Of a stretch of DNA of 64,000 nucleotides, positions 18,098 to 25,433 are shown piece by piece. Numbering within the stretch: the first letter of the stretch is position 1; each line of letters starts with the position of its first letter. The notes beneath the pieces were generated by a model. That model saw nothing but the letters and a program-made list of their open reading frames with translations, was not told the DNA's origin and did not search any database. The stretch comes from Bacteroidia bacterium. Lineage in GTDB: Bacteria; Bacteroidota; Bacteroidia; SXHM01. The translations under genes and the position numbers were made by a program. The stretch is taken from NCBI GenBank assembly GCA_022072225.1, contig JAJVIC010000009.1, positions 91,736 to 155,735 on the forward strand, given 5' to 3'.

Positions 18098-19119
18098 TTC
18101 TTGGGTTTATACTTTGAAGCCTGTAAAATTTTTTGAGAGTCTTTTTCTGCAAACAGTTGCTGTAAAGTTACTTGAGAATTTTCATTCATATATTTTCTCA
18201 CAATCATCCAACCGGTGAACTCGCCAATTCGAGCGGGTGATTCGCGGGGCAGTCCCGGTGTAAACGGTCCTTCGCTCATAAACTTATTCAGCAAATTATG
18301 GTCTGTTGAATACAAGGCTTTATTGTCCAAAAATACAGTCCAGATATTTGCTTCGTTGGTTTTACACCATTCCAATTGTTCGTTTTTGTATGCGATTAAT
18401 AAACTGTCGTGTGTTTCCGGCAAAAGTGCATCGAGCAGGTAAAGAATTTTTCCGTTGAACACCATGTTGTCTAAAAGTGTTTTTTGTTCTTCTTTGTTTT
18501 CAAATGTGTTAAGCGCCCAGCCTTTCAGCGCAGTTGTTGCAAGACTTTCTTTATTCATGTTGCGCACCACATATTTGGGCCAGCCGAGCATTTCGTAGTA
18601 AATGCTTTTTTCGCCAAGAAAAAAATCAAGTCCGATGGCAAGCGTACTGTCGTGTGTAAAAACCGCATAATTAAAGCCAGAAAAATCAGCTACTACTTTG
18701 GGAGGATTGCTGTCGGGAAAATGATGTTTGTAGCGTTTAAAAGCTTCGGTTAAATCTTCTTCCAGAAATTTTAAATCGGGGTAAAGTTTTTGCGTTTCCT
18801 TATAGATTTCATTGATGTCGCTGTTGGTGACAAAACTTTTCAAACCCACAGCGAGAGCAGTGTCATTAACGCTTTGCATATTAATAATTTCGTGGCAATA
18901 CACATCGAAAAAATTTCCATATTTTTTTCTGAGAACTGGAATTGTATGAAGCAAACTGTCGGTATTTTTTTCAAATAAATCTTGGTCGAGTCTCTGAATT
19001 TTTACTTCGAAGGGAATTTCAGAAACATCAACATTAATCCGCGGGTCGTTTTGACAGGATTTGCATCCGGCTATAAACATTAATAATGTAATAACTTTAA
19101 ATACCTGAAAAATACGCAT
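18094..19119 (-). CDS. gldB: Gliding motility lipoprotein GldB
   Basis: GldB is a lipoprotein needed for gliding motility in Flavobacterium and close to the T9SS-linked motor. The 341-residue product begins with a lipoprotein signal (MFIAGC, lipidated Cys about residue 19). It carries the family features IQRLDQDLFE, KYGNFFDVYCHEIIN, a VVADFSGFNYAVF segment, FLGEKSIYYEMLGWPKYVVRNMN and GEFTGWMIVRKYMNEN. The gene overlaps gldC by 4 bp. Proximity of gldB/gldC to engB and the dcw cluster is familiar from other Bacteroidota. I do not see nadE, which I also expect nearby. Confidence 0.9.
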   Translation of the reverse strand: MRIFQVFKVITLLMFIAGCKSCQNDPRINVDVSEIPFEVKIQRLDQDLFEKNTDSLLHTIPVLRKKYGNFFDVYCHEIINMQSVNDTALAVGLKSFVTNSDINEIYKETQKLYPDLKFLEEDLTEAFKRYKHHFPDSNPPKVVADFSGFNYAVFTHDSTLAIGLDFFLGEKSIYYEMLGWPKYVVRNMNKESLATTALKGWALNTFENKEEQKTLLDNMVFNGKILYLLDALLPETHDSLLIAYKNEQLEWCKTNEANIWTVFLDNKALYSTDHNLLNKFMSEGPFTPGLPRESPARIGEFTGWMIVRKYMNENSQVTLQQLFAEKDSQKILQASKYKPKK

Positions 19120-19168
19120 GACAAAAAATACCTAATATTGCTCTTCTAAAATCTAAAACGGCAAAACT

Positions 19169-19951
19169 ATGAAAAAGAGTATATCGGTATTTTTATTATT
19201 GATTATCGCAGAAGTTGCAATGGCACAGGAGGGCGAGAAACAGCCTAAATTCCGTTTCGGTCTGAAAGTAGCTCCTTCGGTAGCATGGCTCGGCCCCGAC
19301 AAAACAAAATTCAACGACATTGGTGTTGAAAACGGTGGCGCAAAAGTTAAATTTGGTTACGGCCTCATTACCGAATTTATTCTTGCTAAAAATTATTCTT
19401 TTCTTACCGGAGTTGAGGTTAACTATGCAGGCGGAGCAATAAATTACAAAGACACTCACTCGGTTTATTATAAACTTAATGACAGTACTGCTCTTTACCT
19501 GAAGTCGCGCGAATACAAACAGCAATACATTACCATTCCGCTTGCATTGAAATTGAAAACTAATGAAATAGGTTATATGACTTATTTCGGGCAGATTGGT
19601 GTGGATGCTTCGTTTAAAATAAAAGGAAGAGCCAATGATGAAGGCACATTGTATTCAGCCGATTCAACGGGTGCATGGACTGTTATGGGAATTGAACACA
19701 GCGAAAACGAAGTGGATATTATGAAGCAGGTGCAACTTTTCCGCATTGCATTGAATGTTGGTGTAGGGGTTGAATGGAATATTGCAGGAAATACTTCGCT
19801 GCTTTTTGCCGTGAATTACAACAACGGTTTCACCAATTATTTTTATAACAAAACCAAGGACGAAAACAAACTAAAAGATAACACCGGAGAAAAAGTAGAA
19901 GAAAAAGCCAGCAGCAATTATGTGGCGCTTACGGTAGGCGTGTTGTTTTAG
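19169..19951 (+). CDS. Outer-membrane beta-barrel protein (PorT/OMP_b-brl_2 type)
   Basis: A 260-residue exported protein with a signal peptide (about 1-19, ending EVAMAQ) followed by alternating beta strands: FRFGLKVAPSVAWLGPD, KFGYGLITEFILAKNYSFLTGVEVNY, QQYITIPLALKLKT, YFGQIGVDASFKIKG, and the C-terminal YVALTVGVLF with a terminal aromatic residue, as expected for an outer-membrane barrel. PorT of the T9SS belongs to this broad fold, but many Bacteroidota paralogues are not PorT, so I do not assign the symbol. It is divergent from gldB and followed by tandem short words before the next gene. Confidence 0.75.
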   Translation: MKKSISVFLLLIIAEVAMAQEGEKQPKFRFGLKVAPSVAWLGPDKTKFNDIGVENGGAKVKFGYGLITEFILAKNYSFLTGVEVNYAGGAINYKDTHSVYYKLNDSTALYLKSREYKQQYITIPLALKLKTNEIGYMTYFGQIGVDASFKIKGRANDEGTLYSADSTGAWTVMGIEHSENEVDIMKQVQLFRIALNVGVGVEWNIAGNTSLLFAVNYNNGFTNYFYNKTKDENKLKDNTGEKVEEKASSNYVALTVGVLF

Positions 19952-19981
19952 GCTTTTAGCTTTTGGCCATTAGCTTTTAGC

Positions 19982-20470
19982 ATGAAAAAAAATATCACTT
20001 ATATTTTTATCTTCGTGGGAATAACTTCGTGCATGGCGCAAAACGAATCAATCCAAAACGAAAAAAACATGAGCGACAAAAAAGGTAAAGTAACGGGCAT
20101 TGGCGGAATATTTTTTAAAAGTGCCAACCCAAAAGAAATAAAAGAGTGGTATTCAAAAAACCTGGGCATGAAGACCGATGACTACGGCACTTTGTTTGAA
20201 TTCCGTGAAATTGACAAAGATGAAAAAGCACAGTTACAATGGAGCCCGTTTTCGGAAAAGACAAAATATTTTGAGCCATCACAGAAGGAATTTATGATTA
20301 ACTACCGTGTTGAAAATATTGAAGCGCTGGTGGAAGAGTTAAAGGCAAACGGAGTTACTGTTTTAGATTCCATTGCTTCTTACGACTACGGAAAATTTGT
20401 TCACGTTCTTGACCCGGAGAATAACAAAATAGAATTATGGGAGCCAATAAACGATGTGTTGACGAAATAA
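19982..20470 (+). CDS. VOC (glyoxalase/bleomycin-resistance) family protein with export signal
   Basis: The C-terminal 125 residues form one vicinal-oxygen-chelate module: GGIFFKSANPKEIKEWYSKNLGM, the strand LFEFREID, YRVENIEALVEELKANG and FVHVLDPENNKIELWEP. The ending HVLDPENNKIELWEP is typical of glyoxalase-like proteins. The first 20 residues (MKKNITYIFIFVGITSCMAQ) look like a signal or lipoprotein leader (ITSC). An internal ATG at residue 30 (MSDKKGK) would give a cytoplasmic form. Export is therefore likely but not certain, and the substrate is unknown. Confidence 0.75.
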   Translation: MKKNITYIFIFVGITSCMAQNESIQNEKNMSDKKGKVTGIGGIFFKSANPKEIKEWYSKNLGMKTDDYGTLFEFREIDKDEKAQLQWSPFSEKTKYFEPSQKEFMINYRVENIEALVEELKANGVTVLDSIASYDYGKFVHVLDPENNKIELWEPINDVLTK

Positions 20471-20521
20471 TTTCTATTTTACATATTCCATTACCTTAGC
20501 GCGGCTTTTTAAAAAAGCGCT

Positions 20522-22216
20522 ATGAAGGTCTGGAGATTTTTTAAAAAACTTTTTCTTGGAATTTTTATTCTCTTGTTCCTGCTGACAGCAGGGGGAATGA
20601 CTTATCTTTATTTTGTTTCGCAGATTGATGAACCTGTAATAAAAGATGCATCTGCATTACAAATTGAGCGCACGCAATTAGACAGCAACTTTTATGCGCT
20701 CGGAAACAACCGATTGAAAAAAGCCGAGTCGGGTTTATGGGAACTGTATCTGGAAGGCGATGGTTTTGAACGTGGCGTAGCACACGGAAAATTGGCTAAA
20801 GAATTAGTGCAGCAGCAGGAAAATTATTTCGTGGCTTCCATCAAAAAAATAATTCCATCAGAAATTTATTTGCGTTTTCTGAAATATTTTGTCGGCTGGT
20901 TTAACCGCGAACTTCCTGACTATGTTAAAGAAGAATATAAGCAGGAAATTTTTGGCGTTTCGCGTTCCGCTTCAGAAGAGTTTGATTACATCGGAACCAA
21001 TTACCAGCGCATGTTGAATTACCATGCAGCGCACGATATCGGTCATGCCTTGCAGGATAAAAATATGGTAGTCGGTTGCACTTCGTTTGCAGTTTGGAAA
21101 AGCGATGCCGAAGACAGCATTTTAACCATCGGGCGCAACTTTGATTTTTATGTAGGCGATGATTTTGCGAAAGACAAAATCGTTTGTTTTTACAATCCCG
21201 ACAGCGGGTATAAATTTATGACTATCACCTGGGCAGGCTTTACAGGCGGGGTTTCCGGGATGAACATTGAAGGATTGACAGTAACAATCAATGCAGCAAA
21301 ATCACAACCGCCATTGGCTTCGGCAACGCCAATATCTTTGGTGGCGCGAGAAATTTTGCAATATGCAACAACCATTGATGAAGCATTTGCAATTGCTAAA
21401 AAGCGGCAGACTTTTGTTTCCGAGTCCATATTAATAGGATCGGCAAAAGACAATCGTGCTGCACTGATTGAAAAATCACCTGCAAAAACTGCATTGTTTA
21501 TGCCCGACAGCAGTCGACTGATTTGCACCAATCATTTTCAATCGCCTGAGTTTGCAGCGGATGAATTAAATCAAAAGCAAATGAAAGAAAGCGCTTCGGT
21601 TTACCGCTATCAGCGAATGGAGCAGTTGCTGAATGAATCACCTGAAATGAATATTCAGGAGGCAGCAGATATCCTGCGCGACCGCTTTGGAATGGATGAT
21701 GCCGACATTGGTTTGGGCAACGAAAAAGCAGTTAACCAATTGCTGGCACATCATTCGGTTATTTTTCAGCCGGCAAAAAAATTAGCATGGATTTCCACTG
21801 CGCCATTTCAGTTGGGCGATTATGTTTGCTATAATTTAGACAGCGTGTTTTCTGTTTTTCCGAAATTAAATGAGGTAAAAGAACTGACTGTTGATTCGCT
21901 GCTGATTTGGGAAGATGATTTTGTGGATTCAAAAGAATTTGAAGATTTTCTATTTTTCAAGGATATAAAAAATCAGATGCAGGAAGGTTTGCGAATGGAT
22001 GAGTTCACGATGAATTATGATGCCACGTATTCGTTTGAGCAATCCAATCCTGACTATTACCTTACTTATTGGTTGTTGGGCGATTATTATACAAAAAACA
22101 AACAACCACACGAAGCCGAAATTTGCTACGAAATTGCACTGACCAAAGAAGTTGCAACAGAGCCGGAGAAGGTGAAAATTGAGGAGAGTTTGGAGGAAAT
22201 AAGAAGTAACCACTAA
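20522..22216 (+). CDS. C45-type Ntn hydrolase (acyl-CoA:6-APA acyltransferase-like)
   Basis: A 564-residue protein with an N-terminal membrane anchor or signal (about 10-33). The centre contains VVGCTSFAVW, where Cys186 would be the nucleophile exposed by autocleavage after Gly185, then IGRNFDFY and MTITWAGFTGGVSGMNIEGLTVTINAAKS, all typical of the peptidase C45 / acyl-transferase family. The last 100 residues include a helical repeat (YWLLGDYYTKNKQPHEAEICYEIAL) resembling one TPR. The substrate is unknown. The final residues SNH and the TAA stop lie inside the left inverted repeat of the GxxExxY cassette (AAC CAC TAA), so the original C-terminus has probably been altered by that insertion. 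Confidence 0.8.
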   Translation: MKVWRFFKKLFLGIFILLFLLTAGGMTYLYFVSQIDEPVIKDASALQIERTQLDSNFYALGNNRLKKAESGLWELYLEGDGFERGVAHGKLAKELVQQQENYFVASIKKIIPSEIYLRFLKYFVGWFNRELPDYVKEEYKQEIFGVSRSASEEFDYIGTNYQRMLNYHAAHDIGHALQDKNMVVGCTSFAVWKSDAEDSILTIGRNFDFYVGDDFAKDKIVCFYNPDSGYKFMTITWAGFTGGVSGMNIEGLTVTINAAKSQPPLASATPISLVAREILQYATTIDEAFAIAKKRQTFVSESILIGSAKDNRAALIEKSPAKTALFMPDSSRLICTNHFQSPEFAADELNQKQMKESASVYRYQRMEQLLNESPEMNIQEAADILRDRFGMDDADIGLGNEKAVNQLLAHHSVIFQPAKKLAWISTAPFQLGDYVCYNLDSVFSVFPKLNEVKELTVDSLLIWEDDFVDSKEFEDFLFFKDIKNQMQEGLRMDEFTMNYDATYSFEQSNPDYYLTYWLLGDYYTKNKQPHEAEICYEIALTKEVATEPEKVKIEESLEEIRSNH

Positions 22217-22700
22217 GACACTAAGTTCACTTAGATGCACTGAGAAAAAAATGACAAAAAAGTATGTGAATGATATTGCTTACAAAATTGTTGGTTGTGC
22301 AATTGAAGTGCATAAGAACCTCGGTCCGGGTTTGCTTGAATCTGTTTACGAAAATTGTTTGATAGATGAGTTGAAGTCTGCCGGATTGAGCGTTCAATCT
22401 CAAATTTGTGTTCCTGTTATTTATAAAGAAAAGCAATTAGAGTCAGCATTGAAACTTGATATATTGGTAAATGACATAATAATTGTAGAATTGAAAGCGG
22501 TGGAACAAATGATTCCACTCTATAAAGCTCAGTTGCTTTCGTATCTGAAATTAGCAGAAAAGCCTAAAGGGTTGTTGATTAATTTCCATTCTGAAAACAT
22601 TACTCAGCAATTAGTAGTTTTAGTTACAGAAGATTTTGCCAAATTGCCGGAGAGTTAATAATCTTAGTGTTTCTTAGTGAACTTAGTGTCTTAGTGGTTA
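22207..22700. mobile_element. GxxExxY cassette bounded by 28-bp inverted repeats
   Basis: The left repeat (22207-22234, starting TAACCACTAAGACACTAAG) and right repeat (22673-22700, the reverse complement) match at 27 of 28 positions and enclose one gene. The right side extends inward with a further CTTAGTG unit. No clear target-site duplication is visible. The element sits between a C45 hydrolase gene, whose stop codon it supplies, and a ligase gene that starts 8 bp after its right end. Mobility is inferred. Confidence 0.55.
22251..22658 (+). CDS. GxxExxY family protein (PD-(D/E)XK nuclease-like)
   Basis: A 135-residue protein with the name-giving motif G27-LL-E30-SV-Y33 (GPGLLESVYENCL). It also shows the nuclease-like arrangement D70 (LKLDILVND), followed by E80-L-K82 (IIVELKAVEQM), which is the PD-(D/E)XK catalytic pattern. 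It further has QLLSYLKLAEKPKGLLINF, conserved in this family. The biochemical function of GxxExxY proteins is not established to my knowledge. The gene is framed by inverted repeats, and solo copies of the same repeat lie 1.3 and 3.6 kb away, so it may be a homing or repeat-associated nuclease. Confidence 0.85.
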   Translation: MTKKYVNDIAYKIVGCAIEVHKNLGPGLLESVYENCLIDELKSAGLSVQSQICVPVIYKEKQLESALKLDILVNDIIIVELKAVEQMIPLYKAQLLSYLKLAEKPKGLLINFHSENITQQLVVLVTEDFAKLPES

Positions 22701-22707
22701 AAAAAGT

Positions 22708-23985
22708 ATGCGCATCCCCGAAATAGAAACTAAATCATCATCCGAAATAAAATCCTTGCAGGAAAACCTCCTGCAGGAACAACTCGCATATATTTCAAAA
22801 AACTCTAAATATTACCAGCGAGCAGGAATTGATTTTCAGAAAATAAAAACACTTGAAGATTTGCAGAAAATCCCCGTTACAACCAAAGATGATTTGCAGC
22901 AATACAATGATGATTTCATTTGTGTTCCGAAAAATAAAATTATTGATTACGTTACTACTTCTGGTACACTTGGTGACCCGGTAACTTTTGCAATGACCGA
23001 AAAAGATCTGGAGCGTCTGGCTTATAATGAAGCCATTTCGTTTGCGTGCGCAGGTGGAACCGAAAACGATGTGTATCAGTTAATGACAACTATCGACAGG
23101 CGTTTTATGGCCGGACTTGCCTATTTTCTGGGTGCTCGTAAACTTGGTGCAGGAATTATTCGTGTTGGTGCAGGCGTTCCCGAATTGCAGTGGGACGCTA
23201 TTCGCAAAATGTCACCCACAGCGCTGATTACCGTTCCCTCATTTATTTTAAAGTTAATTGATTTCGCTGAGAAAAATAATATTGATTTCAAAACTTCTTC
23301 TATAACAAAAGCAATCTGCATCGGAGAGCCCGTGCGCAATCCCGATTTTACGCTGAATACGCTTGGCGAAAAAATAAAAGAGAAATGGAACATTGAATTG
23401 TTCAGTACTTATGCTTCTACTGAAATGGCAACTGCTTTTACCGAATGTGAAGCGGGCAGGGGAGGGCATCATCATCCTGAATTAATTATTGTTGAGTTTC
23501 TGGATGATAATGACATACCCGTAAAAGAAGGCGAAGCAGGTGAAGTAACTATCACAACGCTTGGTGTGGAAGGAATGCCGCTACTTCGTTTTAAAACAGG
23601 CGATATTTGTTTTCATCATTCCGAAAAATGTGAGTGCGGAAGAAATACTTTGCGTCTTGGTCCTGTTATCGGCAGAAAAAAACAGATGATAAAGTATAAA
23701 GGCACTACGCTGTATCCGCCAGCTTTGTATGATATTTTGAATAATATTGAGCAGGTTGAAAATTATGTGGTAGAGGTTTTTACCAACGAAATAGGAACGG
23801 ATGAAATTCTTATTCACCTTGCTGCGAAAGAAAAGTCTGACGCATTAGTAAAAAACATCAGCGACCATTTCCGTGCTAAATTGAGGGTAACACCAACTGT
23901 CAAGTTTGTTTCATCGGCAGAAATCAATGCGCTCCAAAACCCCGAAATGAGCCGCAAGCCGGTGAAGTTTATTGATAAAAGATAG
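22708..23985 (+). CDS. Phenylacetate-CoA ligase-like AMP-forming enzyme
   Basis: A 425-residue adenylate-forming enzyme of the PaaK type. Motifs visible are the phosphate loop TTSGTLGDP (about 92-100), YASTEMATAFTEC in the middle, LLRFKTGDICFHHSEKCECGRNTLRLGPVIGRKKQMIKYKGTTLYP hinge region, and the C-terminal LRVTPTVKF. Such enzymes activate aryl or other carboxylic acids to CoA thioesters via an acyl-adenylate. No other phenylacetate genes are nearby, so the substrate is unknown. The start lies 8 bp behind the right end of the GxxExxY element, so its native upstream region may have been displaced. Confidence 0.85.
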   Translation: MRIPEIETKSSSEIKSLQENLLQEQLAYISKNSKYYQRAGIDFQKIKTLEDLQKIPVTTKDDLQQYNDDFICVPKNKIIDYVTTSGTLGDPVTFAMTEKDLERLAYNEAISFACAGGTENDVYQLMTTIDRRFMAGLAYFLGARKLGAGIIRVGAGVPELQWDAIRKMSPTALITVPSFILKLIDFAEKNNIDFKTSSITKAICIGEPVRNPDFTLNTLGEKIKEKWNIELFSTYASTEMATAFTECEAGRGGHHHPELIIVEFLDDNDIPVKEGEAGEVTITTLGVEGMPLLRFKTGDICFHHSEKCECGRNTLRLGPVIGRKKQMIKYKGTTLYPPALYDILNNIEQVENYVVEVFTNEIGTDEILIHLAAKEKSDALVKNISDHFRAKLRVTPTVKFVSSAEINALQNPEMSRKPVKFIDKR

Positions 23986-24100
23986 TCAATAGTCCGTAGT
24001 ATTGTCACTTCGAGCGTAGTCGAGAAGTTTTTTAACCACTAAGACACTAAGGGCACTAAGTTTCACTAAGAATGTCAGTTCGAGCGTAGTCGAGAATTAT
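23986..24100. repeat. Cluster of dispersed repeats (GAGCGTAGTCGAG and CACTAAG families)
   Basis: Two copies of a TTCGAGCGTAGTCGAGAA word (24008-24026 and 24079-24097, each preceded by TGTCA) flank a solo copy of the GxxExxY-cassette repeat (24033-24051, continued by CACTAAG units to 24070). The first 15 bases carry the TAGTCAATAGTCCGTAGT word seen elsewhere (49895-49960). No gene is present between 23986 and 24571 apart from the array described separately. Confidence 0.75.
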
Positions 24101-24140
24101 TTATTTTTTACAAAAAATGTAAATCATATTTGTGATTTGC

Positions 24141-24148
24141 TACATTTG
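24141..24148 (+). promoter_or_regulatory. Possible -7 element upstream of the 21-bp array
   Basis: TACATTTG fits TAnnTTTG and lies about 130 bp before the array and 424 bp before the gene at 24572. A matching TTG at 19-21 bp is not obvious. If it is active, the array would be transcribed as a long 5' leader of that gene. Confidence 0.35.
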
Positions 24149-24192
24149 CCCTGACAATTCCCCCTCTCACCGAACAAAATTAACACCCTGTA

Positions 24193-24261
24193 ATGCAACA
24201 AAAACAACCAAATATCGCTGAAAACCGCATGGTTGTAGAGAGAGAGAGAGATTCCTTTTAA
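24193..24261 (+). CDS. Possible 22-residue leader peptide before the array
   Basis: An ATG-to-TAA frame encodes a short basic and acidic peptide ending MVVERERDSF, where the GAGAGA tract gives the RERE residues. It stops 15 bp before the first recognisable 21-bp unit. There is no independent support for translation, and it may be chance. Confidence 0.15.
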   Translation: MQQKQPNIAENRMVVERERDSF

Positions 24262-24275
24262 ATACTAAATTTTTT

Positions 24276-24527
24276 TCGATTCAGGCTATGGCGGATTATT
24301 CTCCCGCCACGGCTGCGCCTTTGGCGGCTGCGGCAGCCGCTTTACCGTCTGCCATAGCCGGAGTTCAGTCTGCGGCAGCGCCCCATCAGTTTACGGCAGC
24401 GGGAGTTCAGTCTGTGGCTACGCCCTTACCGTCTGCGGCAGCCGCTTTAGCGGCTATGGTGGCGGGAGTTCAGTCCGGCACAGCCGGAGTTCAGTCTATG
24501 ACAGCCGGAGCGTATTTTCAGATCATT
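24276..24527 (+). repeat. 21-bp-periodic degenerate array (about 11-12 units)
   Basis: GGAGTTCAGTC begins at 24360, 24402, 24465 and 24486, which are all multiples of 21 bp apart (42, 63, 21). Units between them keep the register with the pattern ..(T/A)(C/G)(A/C)GTCTGYGGCAGC(C/G), for example units starting at 24339, 24381 and 24423. Units at both ends are more diverged. Read in frame it gives heptads such as GVQSAAA, GVQSVAT and GVQSMTA, but the frame runs into the start of the next gene and has very low complexity. I treat it as a DNA or RNA repeat rather than a gene. Confidence 0.75.
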
Positions 24528-24571
24528 TCATATATAAAACCCCTATTTATTAACCTTAAAACATCAAAATC

Positions 24572-25309
24572 ATGGCAGACTTTGTAAAAGCGGGCGACCT
24601 GAATTTTGTAGCCCAACTCAACACACTTAAAACAAAACTTCCTACCTACGCCACCACTTTTGGCTTAACGCCTGCACAAATTGCATCGGTGGAAGCTGAT
24701 GCCGACTTTATGGCTTATGTAGTGCTGCGCAACAACGGAGTGCCCGGCTTTGCGCAAGACTGGACAAAACTTAAAAACCAGGTGCGCTTCGGTGGCGATG
24801 GAACCATTATTCCGCCCTTTCCTGCACCACCCGATGTTACTACACCGCCCGCCACACCCATTCAACCCAATGTGGAAGGGCGTTTCCGCCAACTGGCAGC
24901 CCAGCTTAAAGCCCACAATAACTACAGCAAAACCATAGGCGAAGATTTAGGAATTGAAGCCGATGAAACCGGTTTTGACGAAGAAAACTACAAACCCGAA
25001 GGCACAGCCAAAGCCGTTCTGAACGAGGTAACCATTAAATTCAGCAAAAAAGGAGTGGACGGGCAAGCCATTTACAGCAAGGTAACCGCAGGAACAAGTT
25101 CACCTTCACCCTCACCATCGCCATCAACCCCTGCCTCGCTCAGCAGCTTTACCAAAATAGCCATTGACTTCCACAGCCCATACATTGACAACCGCCCGCT
25201 AACTAACCCCGGGCAGCCCGAAACCCGCGAATACTACCTGCGCGGAGTAAAAAATGATAAAGAAATAGGTGTGCCGGGCGATGTGATACGCGTGGTGGTA
25301 GGAGCCTAA
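24572..25309 (+). CDS. Unrecognised 245-residue protein downstream of the array
   Basis: I do not recognise the family. The protein starts MADFVKAGDLNFVAQLNTLKT and has no signal peptide or membrane segment. The N-terminal helical part (about 1-75, with AQIASVEADADFMAYVVLRNNG) leads into a proline-rich linker (IPPFPAPPDVTTPPATP, about 88-105). A second segment (about 107-145) has FRQLAAQLKAHNNYSKTIGEDLGIE. After it come a small beta-rich region (AVLNEVTIKFSKKGVDGQAIYSKV), a serine-proline linker (SSPSPSPSPSTP) and a last beta-rich part with REYYLRGVKNDKEIGVPGDVIRVVV. The two helical regions plus linkers suggest a modular structural or binding protein. It begins 45 bp after the 21-bp array and is followed by an inverted repeat. 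Confidence 0.7.
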   Translation: MADFVKAGDLNFVAQLNTLKTKLPTYATTFGLTPAQIASVEADADFMAYVVLRNNGVPGFAQDWTKLKNQVRFGGDGTIIPPFPAPPDVTTPPATPIQPNVEGRFRQLAAQLKAHNNYSKTIGEDLGIEADETGFDEENYKPEGTAKAVLNEVTIKFSKKGVDGQAIYSKVTAGTSSPSPSPSPSTPASLSSFTKIAIDFHSPYIDNRPLTNPGQPETREYYLRGVKNDKEIGVPGDVIRVVVGA

Positions 25310-25318
25310 AATATTTAT

Positions 25319-25360
25319 GAATTAGTGATTTGGTGATTGAAATCACTAAATCACTAATTC
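25319..25360. terminator. Long inverted repeat after the unrecognised gene
   Basis: GAATTAGTGATTTGGTGATT and its near reverse complement ending CACTAATTC form a stem of about 18 bp with a 3-4 base loop. The words ATTAGTGATT and CACTAAATCAC also read as tandem word repeats. It is about 10 bp behind the stop at 25309, so it may act as a terminator, but no long T-tract follows. Confidence 0.5.
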
Positions 25361-25433
25361 ACCAAATCACAAATAAAAAACCCGCAAGCCGAAAAGGGGA
25401 ACATAGAGTAGGCAAAACAAAAAGACAATGTAT

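Noticed and set aside
20505..20522. GCTTTTTAAAAAAGC hairpin before the C45 gene as a terminator
   Set aside because: The stem is A/T only apart from its ends and overlaps the start region. It could be a weak terminator of the VOC gene but support is too thin.
24288..24587. Open frame of 99 codons through the 21-bp array (GVQS repeats)
   Set aside because: It follows the array period, has very low complexity, lacks a ribosome-binding site and overlaps the start of the next gene. I treat it as a repeat shadow, though the heptad pattern is noted.
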